Origin: Sphingomonas sanguinis
GTDB taxonomy: Bacteria; Pseudomonadota; Alphaproteobacteria; Sphingomonadales; Sphingomonadaceae
Reading direction: 5' to 3'
DNA length: 64,000 nt
NCBI RefSeq assembly: GCF_019297835.1
Contig: NZ_CP079204.1
Span: 33,694-97,693, forward strand
A program made the position numbers and the translations under genes. The number at the start of each line of letters is the position of its first letter. The first letter of the stretch is position 1. Below, piece by piece: positions 44,779 to 53,333 of this stretch. Below the pieces are notes generated by a model. It was not told the origin of the DNA, searched no databases, and worked only from the letters and a program-made list of their open reading frames with translations.

Positions 44779-45662
44779 TAGGTTGGCAGATAGCCTGCCC
44801 GTATCAGAAACGCCCGGAGCGATTCTGGGAAGCTCCTGAAACGCGGTCCCTTGTCCGGCTGCCAGATGTCCCTGCCCCGCTCATAATGCGCCAGCATCTT
44901 AACCCAGGCGGAGCGGAAGCGTCCCGCGCGGGCGGCATCGGCGACATAGGCGGCGCAGGTTCCGTTGCGATAGGTTTCCTTCGACAGGCAGTGGGGTTCC
45001 AGCAGCGCCATGTCGGCTGCAAAGACCGGGCGCAACGCAGGATCGCGGCTTTCGTCGACCACGCGGCCGTTCTCCACCGCGAAGACCCGGGGCGGGCGCG
45101 GGGTGCAGGCGTTGCAGCCGAAGGCGCTGTCGAACGCCCCGTCCCGCAACGTCAGGTCGAGGAACCCGTCCCCCGACAGATCGTGCGGTTCGTCGGCGAT
45201 CTGCCCTTGCAGGGGGTGGGCCGGCGTCTGGCCGAGGGGAAGGACGCGATAGCCCGTCCCGCTCGGCACCAGGAACTGTACGCTGAGGTCGCCGCCCGAT
45301 CCGCCCGACTGGCTCTCGACGATGACGCCGGGGCGGGGATCGCTGCGGCGGAACCGCACGACCGCGATCCGGGCATAGCCGCTTTGCGGATCGGTCGTCA
45401 CCGATAGCGGCGTGACACCGCCCGCGCGCACCGTGACCTGCGCCTGATTGTTATAGCCTTCCCAGCGACAGTCGCCATCGCCCTGCGGATGCGCGGGGCA
45501 GGGCAGGGGGGCCACCTCCACCGACACGCCGCCCGAGGTGAAGGCCATGGGCGCGCGGCTCGACGGCAGCCAGGTCTGGAAATGGCCGATCGGGACGGAC
45601 ACGGGCGCAGCCGTCCCCGGAACGCTGGCGAGAAGAAGCGCAGGCAGCAGCAGCAGAAGCAT
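44778..45662 (-). CDS. Exported protein of unknown function
   Basis: 294 residues. A clear signal peptide (MLLLLLPALLLASVPGTAAP, cut after about residue 19) precedes a mature part rich in beta-type segments with FLDLTLRDGAFDSAFGCNAC near residue 168. At least six Cys are spread through it (LPCPAHPQGDGDCRW, FGCNACTP, EPHCLSKETYRNGTC), compatible with disulfides in the periplasm. LSGDGFLDLTLRDG resembles an FG-GAP/VCBS-like turn, but I do not assign a family. Its stop codon coincides with the edge of a family A repeat. Confidence 0.7.
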   Translation of the reverse strand: MLLLLLPALLLASVPGTAAPVSVPIGHFQTWLPSSRAPMAFTSGGVSVEVAPLPCPAHPQGDGDCRWEGYNNQAQVTVRAGGVTPLSVTTDPQSGYARIAVVRFRRSDPRPGVIVESQSGGSGGDLSVQFLVPSGTGYRVLPLGQTPAHPLQGQIADEPHDLSGDGFLDLTLRDGAFDSAFGCNACTPRPPRVFAVENGRVVDESRDPALRPVFAADMALLEPHCLSKETYRNGTCAAYVADAARAGRFRSAWVKMLAHYERGRDIWQPDKGPRFRSFPESLRAFLIRAGYLPT

Positions 45663-45742
45663 GGGAATCGCCCGAGGGGACAGGACCGTCCCGCCGCGAT
45701 CATGCGAGGCGCCGGGGCGTTGCGCAAGCCGTCCGAGCGCGA

Positions 45743-46459
45743 TCAGCTCGTTATGGCCGGAGCCTTGGCGCGCTGCTCCGCGATATAGTGCAATTCCCGC
45801 TGCGCCAGCGCGTCGTCGGGGTTCAGCGCCAGCGCGTCGCGATACCGCTTCTCCGCCTCGTCATAACGGTGCAGCTCGGTCAGCGCATAGCCCTGGCAGC
45901 GCAGGGCCGCGCCCTGTTGCATCGGCCTGATCGCTGGGTCCGAAATCCGGACGGCCTCGCTCGCCTGGGTGCAGATGGCCAGCATGTGCGGCCAGTCCTT
46001 TTCCAGCCGGATCAGCTGGCCATATTCGGTCTGATACTGCGCATACATCGGTGCCAGCACCATCAGGCGTTCGTAGATCGCCTTGGCCTCCGCCACCCGG
46101 CCGAGATCGACCAGCGCATAGCCCTTCAGATAAAGCGCGGTGCAATAGCCGGGCGGCAGCGCGACCGCCGCCACCTTATCCTTGGCCGCGATCGACAGGT
46201 AGAGCAGCGTCTCCTGCAACGACATACCGCAATAGATGCGCCGGGTTTCGCTCGCATGATCCGCCTCATAGGCGGCGAGGACCGGCGTCAATATGTCGAG
46301 CGCCGCTTGGGGCTGATGCAGGCGCACCGATCGGGCGGCCGCCTGAAGCTGCGGCGTCATCCGCTCGTCGAGCGACGGGGGCTTGGTGACGGGAGGGGCG
46401 GGGGCGGGGGCCGCCTGAACGGCCAGCAGCAGCGCCGCGATCGAAGACAACAGGCTCAT
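45743..46459 (-). CDS. Exported TPR-repeat protein
   Basis: 238 residues from the ATG at 46459, which has GAGGGGGG upstream. The signal peptide MSLLSSIAALLLAVQAAPAP is followed by TPR-like helices: AARSVRLHQPQAALDILTPVLAAYEA, YLKGYALVDLGRVAEAKAIYERLMVLAP, and CQGYALTELHRYDEAEKRYR with LALNPDD. The helices probably form a superhelix for protein interactions. It is on the same strand as the exported gene downstream (80-bp gap). The partner is not known. Confidence 0.7.
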   Translation of the reverse strand: MSLLSSIAALLLAVQAAPAPAPPVTKPPSLDERMTPQLQAAARSVRLHQPQAALDILTPVLAAYEADHASETRRIYCGMSLQETLLYLSIAAKDKVAAVALPPGYCTALYLKGYALVDLGRVAEAKAIYERLMVLAPMYAQYQTEYGQLIRLEKDWPHMLAICTQASEAVRISDPAIRPMQQGAALRCQGYALTELHRYDEAEKRYRDALALNPDDALAQRELHYIAEQRAKAPAITS

Positions 46460-46575
46460 CGCCACTCCCCCCTCGACCATGCGGGCCTCGCATGGTTCGG
46501 GATGAGCCTACATCATCGGTATTGGCCGATTCCTGACGGCATCATGACGAAGATGTACCGGGCGGAGGGCATCCG

Positions 46576-47154
46576 ATGTCTCGACCGATCCCGATGGCGG
46601 ACATAGGGTCGAGCTATGGCGTGATAAGGATATTGTCTGTGGGGGCATGGGGCGCATTGATCATGGGCTTCTTCGGCGCGGTGTTCGCTGCGATGACGCT
46701 GTATTGGCAATGGCACCTTCACGGCGTCGTGCTGGCCCTGCCCTTTCTGGAGTTCATCCTGATCAGTATCGCCGCGAACCATGTGATCCGTACGCCGGGC
46801 GAGGGCATCAGGCCGTCACCGTGCGAAGAGCGCGCCATCTTGTGGAGCAGTATCGGCGAAGGCGTCGGGCTCTTCCTCGCCGCCAACATCGTCATGAACC
46901 TACATCGGCCCGATCTACTTTTGCCGTCGATGGCGCTGGTGGTCGGACTGCATTTCCTGCCGATCGCGTTCGCCGCGGGCTTCCGGCCGTTCTACGGGCT
47001 GGGAACGGCGCTGATCGTGGCCGCGATCATGGGCTTCGTCATCAAGGCCCCGACGGGCGGCGAAGTAGCGGGGTTCATGGCGGCGGTTGCGCTCTGGCTG
47101 GCGTCCGGCATGGCCCTGCGGCGCGACGGACTGGCAAAGGCGCGCACGGCCTGA
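46576..47154 (+). CDS. Membrane protein of unknown function
   Basis: 192 residues. The first ATG (46576) has GGAGGG upstream. The second, at 46594, is possible. Five to six hydrophobic segments are seen: ILSVGAWGALIMGFFGAVFA, HGVVLALPFLEFILISIAAN, GVGLFLAANIVMNL, LLPSMALVVGLHFLPIAFAA, LGTALIVAAIMGFVI and VAGFMAAVALWLASG. The motif LVVGLHFLPIAF is noticeable. No family is recognised with confidence. The ABC1 kinase gene lies 48 bp downstream on the same strand. Confidence 0.6.
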   Translation: MSRPIPMADIGSSYGVIRILSVGAWGALIMGFFGAVFAAMTLYWQWHLHGVVLALPFLEFILISIAANHVIRTPGEGIRPSPCEERAILWSSIGEGVGLFLAANIVMNLHRPDLLLPSMALVVGLHFLPIAFAAGFRPFYGLGTALIVAAIMGFVIKAPTGGEVAGFMAAVALWLASGMALRRDGLAKARTA

Positions 47155-47202
47155 CCGGGTGGCTGACAAGCGCCGACGGAACCAACGCACAGCCCCGCCG
47201 CT

Positions 47203-48570
47203 ATGCCGGGCATGGCAAATGACGACGACAAGCCCGGCCGTGTCACCCACCGTGCCGTCCCCAGCGGCCGCTTCGCCCGTGCGGGCGCGTTCGGGCGGCT
47301 GGCGGGCGGGGTCGCGGGCGGGATGCTGGCCGAGGGCGCGCGCCGGCTGGCGAGCGGCGAGCGGCCCAAGCTGGGCGACCTGATCCTGACGCCGGGCAAT
47401 GCCGCGCGCGTCGCTGACCGGCTATCGCACCTGCGCGGCGCGGCGATGAAGCTGGGCCAGATGATCTCGATGGATGCGGGCGACCTGTTGCCGCCCGAGC
47501 TTCAAACCATCCTTGCGCGGCTGCGCGACCAGGCCTACCGGATGCCGCCCGCGCAGCTCGACAAGGTGCTCAAGGCGCAGTGGGGCGGCGACTGGCGACG
47601 CAAATTCCGCCATTTCGAGGCCGCCCCCATGGCGGCCGCCTCGATCGGGCAAGTCCACCGCGCGACCCTGCCCGATGGCCGGGTGCTGGCGATCAAGGTG
47701 CAATATCCGGGGGTGCAGGGCAGCATCGACTCGGACGTCGACAATGTCGCGACCCTGTTGCGCGTGTCGAACCTGATCCCGCCCTCGATCGATCTCAAGC
47801 CATTGCTCGAGGAAGCCAAGCGCCAGCTGGCCGAGGAGGCGGATTATCTTCGCGAGGCCGACCGCATGGAGGCTTATGGCGACCGGCTGGCGGGCGATCC
47901 GCGCTATGTCGTGCCCCGGCCGGAGCGCGCGCTGACCACGCCCTTGCTGCTGGCGATGGACTTCGTGCCGGGCCAGTCGATCGATATGCTGGCCGAAGCG
48001 CCCCAGGAGACGCGCGACACCGCGATGACCGCGCTGATCGAGCTAGTGCTGCGGGAATTGTTCGACTTCGGCATGATGCAGACCGATCCCAACTTCGCCA
48101 ATTATCGTTGGCAGGCCGAGACGGGCCGCCTCGTCCTGCTCGACTTCGGCGCGGCGCGCGACGTGCCGTCCGAGACCGCCGCCTCCTATCGCCGGTTGAT
48201 CGAGGCGGGCCTCGCGCATGATCGTGACCGCATCCGCGAGATCGCGGTGGAGACGGGTTTTCTGGGCGAGAAAGCCGTCGCCGCGCACCGTCCGGCGGTC
48301 GACCGGATCATCGCCGCGATCGACGACACCATGGCGAGGCCCGGCCCCTTCGACTTCGGCGACCGCGCCTTCGTGCCGGTGGTGCGCGAGGAGACGAAGG
48401 CGATGATCGCCGACCGCGACACCTGGCATGTCCCCCATGTCGAGACGCTGTTCGTCCAGCGCAAGATCAGCGGCACCGCGCTGCTCTGTGCGCGGTTGAA
48501 GGCGCGGGTCGATATACGCGGGCTGGCGGCGGAGGCGATCGGGGCCGACCTTTCCCTCGCCCCTCTTTGA
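47203..48570 (+). CDS. ABC1/UbiB (AarF) family kinase-like protein
   Basis: 455 residues. It has the ABC1-specific KxGQ region (LRGAAMKLGQMISMDAGDLL), the AAS motif replacing the kinase P-loop (EAAPMAAASIGQVHRATLPD), LAIKVQYPGVQGSIDSDVDN with catalytic Lys, EEADYLREADRMEAYG, and the metal/catalytic loop DPNFANYRW and VLLDFGAARDV with the DFG-like motif. Family members support ubiquinone synthesis or lipid metabolism by ATPase activity. The last residues (LSLAPL) and stop lie inside a family B repeat. An ATG at 47212 is an alternative start. Confidence 0.88.
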   Translation: MPGMANDDDKPGRVTHRAVPSGRFARAGAFGRLAGGVAGGMLAEGARRLASGERPKLGDLILTPGNAARVADRLSHLRGAAMKLGQMISMDAGDLLPPELQTILARLRDQAYRMPPAQLDKVLKAQWGGDWRRKFRHFEAAPMAAASIGQVHRATLPDGRVLAIKVQYPGVQGSIDSDVDNVATLLRVSNLIPPSIDLKPLLEEAKRQLAEEADYLREADRMEAYGDRLAGDPRYVVPRPERALTTPLLLAMDFVPGQSIDMLAEAPQETRDTAMTALIELVLRELFDFGMMQTDPNFANYRWQAETGRLVLLDFGAARDVPSETAASYRRLIEAGLAHDRDRIREIAVETGFLGEKAVAAHRPAVDRIIAAIDDTMARPGPFDFGDRAFVPVVREETKAMIADRDTWHVPHVETLFVQRKISGTALLCARLKARVDIRGLAAEAIGADLSLAPL

Positions 48571-48750
48571 GGGGAGAGGGTTGCGCACACTTGGTCTTTG
48601 CGAAAGCAAAGGCCTAGTCGGAGCTGGGTGAGGGGTGGGCGCGCAGGGCGCGCGCGAGCCAGAGGCTCGCTCGACCCCTCACCCAAGCTGCGCTAGCCAG
48701 CACGCTGGCAAGCTCCGCTTACCCTCTCCCCTGTCCAGGGGAGAGGGTAA
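48551..48750. repeat. Dispersed inverted-repeat element, family B copy 1
   Basis: About 200 bp with complementary ends (CCCCTCTTTGAGGGGAGAGGG ends near 48580 and CTCTCCCCTGTCCAGGGGAG at 48725). The segment CTTGGTCTTTGCGAAAGCAA and GCTGGGTGAGGGGT repeat in copies 2 and 3. The left edge encodes the end of the ABC1 gene. Confidence 0.8.
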
Positions 48751-49004
48751 GAAGGGGCATCTCCATAGCCTCCGAAAGTTCCTCCCCGGATCGTCTCAAC
48801 GGTGAGACGGGGCGGCTTGCCCCATGGGCAGTGCCAAATGATTGACCTACAGACCGAAATCGAGGCGGATGGCGTGTCCCAACCATGTCGTTCGTCTCAC
48901 CCAGTATCCCGTATCCAGCGTCAAAGGCCGATCTTGCTCGCCCTGCCTCGTGCCCTTTCCATGCCATGCCGTTCGATCCGGCGGACGGACTACGCGGTGG
49001 GGGC
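48751..49004. other. Intergenic region after family B repeat
   Basis: No gene is supported. A small palindrome (GTCTCAACGGTGAGAC, about 48798-48813) is the only structure seen before the SRAP-like gene. Confidence 0.4.
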
Positions 49005-49646
49005 ATGACGATGATGGAGCCGATCTGGCACGTGTCTACGGGGGATCGCGCGACGCTCGACCGCACGGCCGAGGCGCTGTGCGCGGAATTCGCCATCGCA
49101 TGGACCGCGCGGGCCTCCTGGGGCACCTGGGAGCAGCTGACCGATTTGCGGGCGGGCCATCCCGCCTTCGTCATCCGCCATACGGCCGAGGGAGACGGGC
49201 TGGACACCCAGCGCTGGGGGATTGGCGAGGGGCGCGAGGCGACCACCCGCATCCCCGGTCTGTCGCTGCCCTGGTGGCGTCGGCTGGCCGAGCGTCCGGT
49301 GCAGCGCTGCCTGATCCCGCTGACCGCCTGCACCCTTGCCGCATCGGAGCAGCCCGGCCGCGACCGGCGTGCGACCTGGTTCGCGCTGGCCGAAGAGCCG
49401 GTCTTCACCGTGGCGGGGCTGTGGCGCGAGAGCGGCGACGCGCGCTGCTTCGCGCTGGTCGAATGCGAGGGGGATGACCGTTCACCCATGCCGATGATTA
49501 TCGCGGCTGCGGATCGCGAACGCTGGCTGCACGGGTCGATCGAGGACATCGCCGCGCTGCAACGGCCATGCCCGCCCGAGGCCCTGCGGATCGGCCTCCC
49601 CCGGCCCGCCGCGCCCGTCTATCCGCCATCGCAAGCCCCGTTCTGA
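49005..49646 (+). CDS. SRAP (YedK/HMCES)-like protein lacking the catalytic residues
   Basis: 213 residues from the ATG at 49005, 3 nt after GGTGGGGG. The SRAP outline is visible: TQRWGIGEG (compare MRWGLIP), RCLIPLTACTLAASE (RCLVPADGFYEW), WFALAEEPVFTVAGLWRESG (PFAFAGLWE), CFALVECEGDDRSPMPMIIA (HDRMPVIL) and RERWLHGS. The family's catalytic Cys2 is absent, since the chain begins MTMMEP. The FYEW Glu is replaced by TLAA and the His of HDRMP by Ser/Pro. Active SRAP proteins crosslink to abasic sites in single-stranded DNA. This one should not, so it may bind DNA without crosslinking or do something else. Confidence 0.6.
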   Translation: MTMMEPIWHVSTGDRATLDRTAEALCAEFAIAWTARASWGTWEQLTDLRAGHPAFVIRHTAEGDGLDTQRWGIGEGREATTRIPGLSLPWWRRLAERPVQRCLIPLTACTLAASEQPGRDRRATWFALAEEPVFTVAGLWRESGDARCFALVECEGDDRSPMPMIIAAADRERWLHGSIEDIAALQRPCPPEALRIGLPRPAAPVYPPSQAPF

Positions 49647-49653
49647 GACCCTT

Positions 49654-49853
49654 CTCCCTCTCCCCTCGCTGAGGGGAGAGGGTTGCGCAGACTTGGTCTT
49701 TGCGAAGGCAAAGGCCTAGTCGGAGCTGGGTGAGGGGTGATCGCTCGCGTAGGCGAGCGCGAGCCTTTGGCTCGCTCGACCCCTCACCCAAGCTGCGCTA
49801 GCCAGCAGGCTGGCAAGCTCCGCTAACCCTCTTCCCTGTCCAGGGGAGAGGGA
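49654..49853. repeat. Dispersed inverted-repeat element, family B copy 2
   Basis: About 200 bp, closely matching copy 1 in the same orientation (GACTTGGTCTTTGCGAAGGC and AGCTGGGTGAGGGGTGATCG in place). It lies between the SRAP-like gene and the MFS gene and ends about 18 bp before the MFS start codon, so it occupies the 5' leader or the promoter. Confidence 0.8.
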
Positions 49854-49871
49854 TTCATCGAAAGGAACCCA

Positions 49872-51116
49872 GTGCCGCTCTCGCTCCCGCCACGGGGTTA
49901 TCGCATCGCGGGGCTGATGGCGCTGGTCCATATGCTGGCGGTGGGCGACCGTTTCCTGCTGTCGATCCTGATAGAGCCGATCAAGGCCGATCTGGGGCTG
50001 GGCGACGCCGCGATCGGGGCGTTGCAGGGACCGGCCTTCGCCTTCGTCAACGGGGCCGCAGTGGTGCCGATGATCCTGCTAGCGCGGCGCTGGCCGCTCG
50101 CCCGGCTGCTGGCGCTGGCGCTGATCGGGTCGAGCGTGGCGACGACTATGTCGGCGTTCGCCGGATCGGTCGACCTTCTGATCCCCGCGCGGATGCTGCT
50201 GGGGCTGGCGCAGGCCGCGGTCGTGCCCGCCGCCATGGGGCTGATCGTCGCCGCCATGGTGCCCGGCCATCGTGGGCGGGGGATCAGCCTGTTCACCGGG
50301 GGCGCGTCGCTGGGGCGCGGGCTGGCGATGGTCGGGGGCGGGGGGCTGCTGGCGCTCTTCACCCTGATGGCGCTGCCGGTCGCACCGTGGCGGCTGACCT
50401 TTGCGAGTGCCGGGCTGTTCGGCCTGCCGCTCGCGCTCGTCGTCTGGCGGATCGCCGAGCCTGTCGCGCTGTGCGAGGACCGGCGCGGGCGGATGGGTGC
50501 AGCGCTGCGCCACATGGTCGCCGACCGGGCGATGCTGGCGCCGCATATCCTGTCGGCGCTGTGCGCGGTGCTGGTCCTGCAATCGCTGACCAGCTGGTCG
50601 GCCAGCCTGCTCATCCGGATGCATGCGCTCACCCCGCCCCAGGCGGGCTTTCAGGTCGGGATCGCGATGATGCTGGCGGGGGCGGGGGGCCATGCGGTGG
50701 GCGGAGCGCTCGCCGATCGCCGGGGGCAGGAGGGCGCGCCGGTGCTGATGCTGGCCGGGCTGGCGCTCTGTACGGTGGCACTGTGGCCGCTGACCCGGAC
50801 GGATAGTCTGGCGGTTGCGGTCGCGGCGCTGGTGGTCGCCGTGGTCGGCCTGTCGATCGCGCTCGCCAACGCGATGATCGGGCTTCAGGCGCGTATCCCG
50901 CCTTCGCTCCGGGTCGAGGGGACGGCGATCTTCCTGACGCTGGTGACGCTGCTCGGCACCGCGTTGGGTCCCTGGGCCGTCGGACTGGCGAGCCAGGCGA
51001 TCGCCGGGCCGACCGGGCTGGCCGAGGCGATCGGCCGGGTGCTGGGCGCGACCTGCCTGCTGGGCTGCGGTGCGGCCTGGGTGGCCGGGCGGCGTATCTC
51101 CCTTCCTCCCCTATAG
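49872..51116 (+). CDS. MFS transporter
   Basis: 414 residues from a GTG with AAAGGAAC upstream. Twelve hydrophobic segments are visible. The first pair is joined by the MFS loop (RFLLSILIEPIKADLGLGDA, AIGALQGPAFAFVNG), and the second half repeats the pattern (LTPPQAGFQVGIAMMLAGAG, ALADRRGQEGAPVL). It resembles spinster-like or organic-anion MFS proteins common in sphingomonads. The substrate is unknown. An AraC-type regulator is convergent at the 3' end (20-bp gap), but divergent control is not implied. Confidence 0.8.
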   Translation: MPLSLPPRGYRIAGLMALVHMLAVGDRFLLSILIEPIKADLGLGDAAIGALQGPAFAFVNGAAVVPMILLARRWPLARLLALALIGSSVATTMSAFAGSVDLLIPARMLLGLAQAAVVPAAMGLIVAAMVPGHRGRGISLFTGGASLGRGLAMVGGGGLLALFTLMALPVAPWRLTFASAGLFGLPLALVVWRIAEPVALCEDRRGRMGAALRHMVADRAMLAPHILSALCAVLVLQSLTSWSASLLIRMHALTPPQAGFQVGIAMMLAGAGGHAVGGALADRRGQEGAPVLMLAGLALCTVALWPLTRTDSLAVAVAALVVAVVGLSIALANAMIGLQARIPPSLRVEGTAIFLTLVTLLGTALGPWAVGLASQAIAGPTGLAEAIGRVLGATCLLGCGAAWVAGRRISLPPL

Positions 51117-51135
51117 GGGAAGGAAGGGGTGGCCC

Positions 51136-52089
51136 TCAATCCAGCTCCTGCATCCACCCGTTCCACCGGCGGGTGCCCGTCTCCACGGGGTCGCCGCGAT
51201 CCTCGCGGACGCGGGCGCGATAGGCGGCGGGGTCGATGCCCTGATCCGCCTGAAAGGCGCGGACCAGCGCGGCCGCGCTGCCCAGCCCGTAGGCCTGTGC
51301 CAGCGCCGCGAGATCCGGCTCTCCCGGCTGCTCCAGCGCGCGGCGGACCGCATCGATGCGGCGTCGGCGGACATGGCCCGCCACCCCGCCGGTCCGCTCG
51401 TACAGCCGGTAGAGCGTCGCACGCGACACGCCGACCCGCTCGGCGATCGCGGCGCCGGTGAGCTGGCGGTTGGCGATCTCGCGATCGATCAGCTGCTCGA
51501 CTGCCTCGCGCCGCAGATGGTCCTGCCGCCGCGCCTCCACCCCCAGGTCGCGCGGGCCGCCCAGCGCGGTCGGCAGCAGCTCGATCAGCGCGCGCGCGAA
51601 CGCCCCGTCATGCCGGTCGTCCAGCGTCGGGGCGTGGCGGACCAGCATCTGCAGGAATTCGCCCAGGATCAGCGTGTCGGGCGCATGGACGACCAGCCCG
51701 TGCAGCGCGCCCAGGCTCCCCAGTGCCGCCAGCGCAAGATCGCGCGCGATGCTGGCGGTGATGAGGTGCAGGTCGTGCGCCTCGGTCCGGTGGCCGCGCC
51801 GCGTGTCGAGGAAGACAATATCCCCCGGCCCCGCCCGGTCGAAGCCGCTGCGCCCCTGGCCGATCAGCGTGCCCGACACGACATGGTGGAGCAGGATATG
51901 GTCGAAGCCGTCGCTCGTCACCCGTTCCTCGCGGGCATGGGCCATGCCCGACAGATGCCGGTCGAACAGCAGCATGTGGCGAAATCGCCAGCCGGTGACG
52001 CGGGCGCTGAACGGCCCGTCGAGCCGCTCGACATCGGCGCCCTGCGCATAGAGCTGGCGATAGCGCGCAAAGGCGAGGTCCGGATCCAT
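51136..52089 (-). CDS. AraC family transcriptional regulator
   Basis: 317 residues from the ATG at 52089 (GAGGG upstream). A TTG at 52122 gives 11 more. The N-terminal 200 residues are an AraC_binding_2-like domain (GFDHILLHHVVSGTLIGQGR, AGPGDIVFLDTRRGHRTE). The C-terminal HTH_18 pair shows LTGAAIAERVGVSRATLYRL and AALAQAYGLGSAAALVRAFQ, then DPAAYRAR. A nearby target is not obvious. The MFS gene converges on it, and the toxin-antitoxin pair starts 203 bp away in the other direction. Confidence 0.85.
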   Translation of the reverse strand: MDPDLAFARYRQLYAQGADVERLDGPFSARVTGWRFRHMLLFDRHLSGMAHAREERVTSDGFDHILLHHVVSGTLIGQGRSGFDRAGPGDIVFLDTRRGHRTEAHDLHLITASIARDLALAALGSLGALHGLVVHAPDTLILGEFLQMLVRHAPTLDDRHDGAFARALIELLPTALGGPRDLGVEARRQDHLRREAVEQLIDREIANRQLTGAAIAERVGVSRATLYRLYERTGGVAGHVRRRRIDAVRRALEQPGEPDLAALAQAYGLGSAAALVRAFQADQGIDPAAYRARVREDRGDPVETGTRRWNGWMQELD

Positions 52090-52291
52090 GCCCTCGCTGG
52101 AAAAGCCGATCGCTTCCTTCAAACCCTGCTCCCGTTCATTCGTCCTCTCCGGTCGTTGGGGGACGCCGGGATAATGTGACCTGGATCAATCCGCCATGGG
52201 CCTAATAGCTCCCTGATCGAGGGCAGCCTTGAAGATCGTGCAAAAAACAGGCATATGATGAGCACGATGTTTGCATGCCGGGAGTGAGCCG

Positions 52292-52642
52292 ATGATCGCC
52301 GCCTTTCTGGACGATATCCGCGATCACGACATGATCGCCCCGCGCCGCATGGCCGAGCGGTTGCGCCTGCCGCTGACCCGGCTGGCCAAGCTGGCGCAGG
52401 TCAACCGCAACACCATGGCCGCCAAGCCGGGCAGTCCGGCGGTCCAGGCACGGCTGGGCGAGATCGCCCGCATCATCACCCGCGCGGCCGAACTGTCGGG
52501 CGACGAGGGCCGCGCGATCATCTGGTTCCGCCACCAGCCGCTGCCCGGTTTCGGCAAGACCCCCGAACAGCTGGTCGAGGAAGGCCATGCCGCGCTGGTC
52601 CTCGGCGACCTGGATCGCATGGCCGAGGGTGTCTATTCCTGA
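52292..52642 (+). CDS. Antitoxin of the Xre/MbcA/ParS type
   Basis: 116 residues from the ATG at 52292. The N-terminal half is a helix-turn-helix (MAERLRLPLTRLAKLAQVNR, NTMAAKPGSPAVQARL). The C-terminal half has DEGRAIIWFRHQPLPGFGKTPEQLVEEGH with ALVLGDLDRMAEGVYS, the MbcA_ParS toxin-binding domain (DUF2384). It lies 18 bp upstream of the RES toxin gene. It would block the toxin active site and repress the operon promoter. Confidence 0.85.
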   Translation: MIAAFLDDIRDHDMIAPRRMAERLRLPLTRLAKLAQVNRNTMAAKPGSPAVQARLGEIARIITRAAELSGDEGRAIIWFRHQPLPGFGKTPEQLVEEGHAALVLGDLDRMAEGVYS

Positions 52643-52660
52643 TTCGGCAAGGGGCGGCGC

Positions 52661-53179
52661 ATGACCTATCCTCTGCGCGCGCTGTCCTGTCCGCTCTGGC
52701 GGATGCTGACGATCCGCTATCAGCGCGATCCCCTGTCGGGGGAGGGGGCGCGGCGTCATGGCGGACGCTGGAACGCGCCGGGACAGGCGGCGCTGTATCT
52801 GGGCACCGACCACGCCACCGCCATCGCCGAATTCTACCAGGGCCTCGCCAAGCCCGGCACGCTGGCGCCCTACCGCCTGGAGGCGACGGCGATCGCCGAC
52901 CTGACCGACGGGCAGGGGCATCCGGCCGATGATGGGGTGGCGCAGGCCATGGCCGCCCCCTGGAAACACATCGCCGAAATCCAAGGGGGCATCCCGCCAA
53001 GCTGGACGCTGGCGGCATCACTGATCGAGATGGGTGCGGAGGGCGCGCTGGTCCCCTCGGCGCAGAATCCGGGCGGAACCGCGCTGGTCCTGTGGCGCTG
53101 GCACCGGGCAGGCGGGGACGGGGAGGGGGCTGAACTGGCATTGCTCGACCCGGATGGGGCGCTCCTGACCAAGCATTGA
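52661..53179 (+). CDS. RES domain toxin (NAD-degrading)
   Basis: 172 residues. RES features: RRHGGRWNAPGQAALYLGTD with the first catalytic Arg region, then HATAIAEFYQGL with the Glu, and the Ser near GALVPSAQNPGGTAL. RES toxins cleave NAD+ and stop growth. The pairing with a Xre/MbcA-type antitoxin 18 bp upstream is standard for this class. It begins with AAGGGG 8 nt before the ATG. On a plasmid it would act in maintenance. Confidence 0.85.
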   Translation: MTYPLRALSCPLWRMLTIRYQRDPLSGEGARRHGGRWNAPGQAALYLGTDHATAIAEFYQGLAKPGTLAPYRLEATAIADLTDGQGHPADDGVAQAMAAPWKHIAEIQGGIPPSWTLAASLIEMGAEGALVPSAQNPGGTALVLWRWHRAGGDGEGAELALLDPDGALLTKH

Positions 53180-53220
53180 AGCGATGTGGAGATGGCGAAG
53201 CCGCGACATCTCAAAAGCCC

Positions 53221-53242
53221 ATGATGACACCCTTGTCATCAT
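53221..53242. terminator. Hairpin between the RES toxin and a TonB receptor
   Basis: ATGATGACA and TGTCATCAT (9 bp, perfect) flank CCCT. AAAAA follows at 53243. It is either a terminator for the toxin operon or an operator for the receptor gene. The A-run on the plus strand would favour termination on the minus strand. Confidence 0.35.
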
Positions 53243-53333
53243 AAAAACCACATCATCCCCCCACATCGTCATCAAGCCGCAATGATCCGGCACCAAGGGA
53301 CGGCCGCATAATCCTTTGGGGGGAATCCATAGC

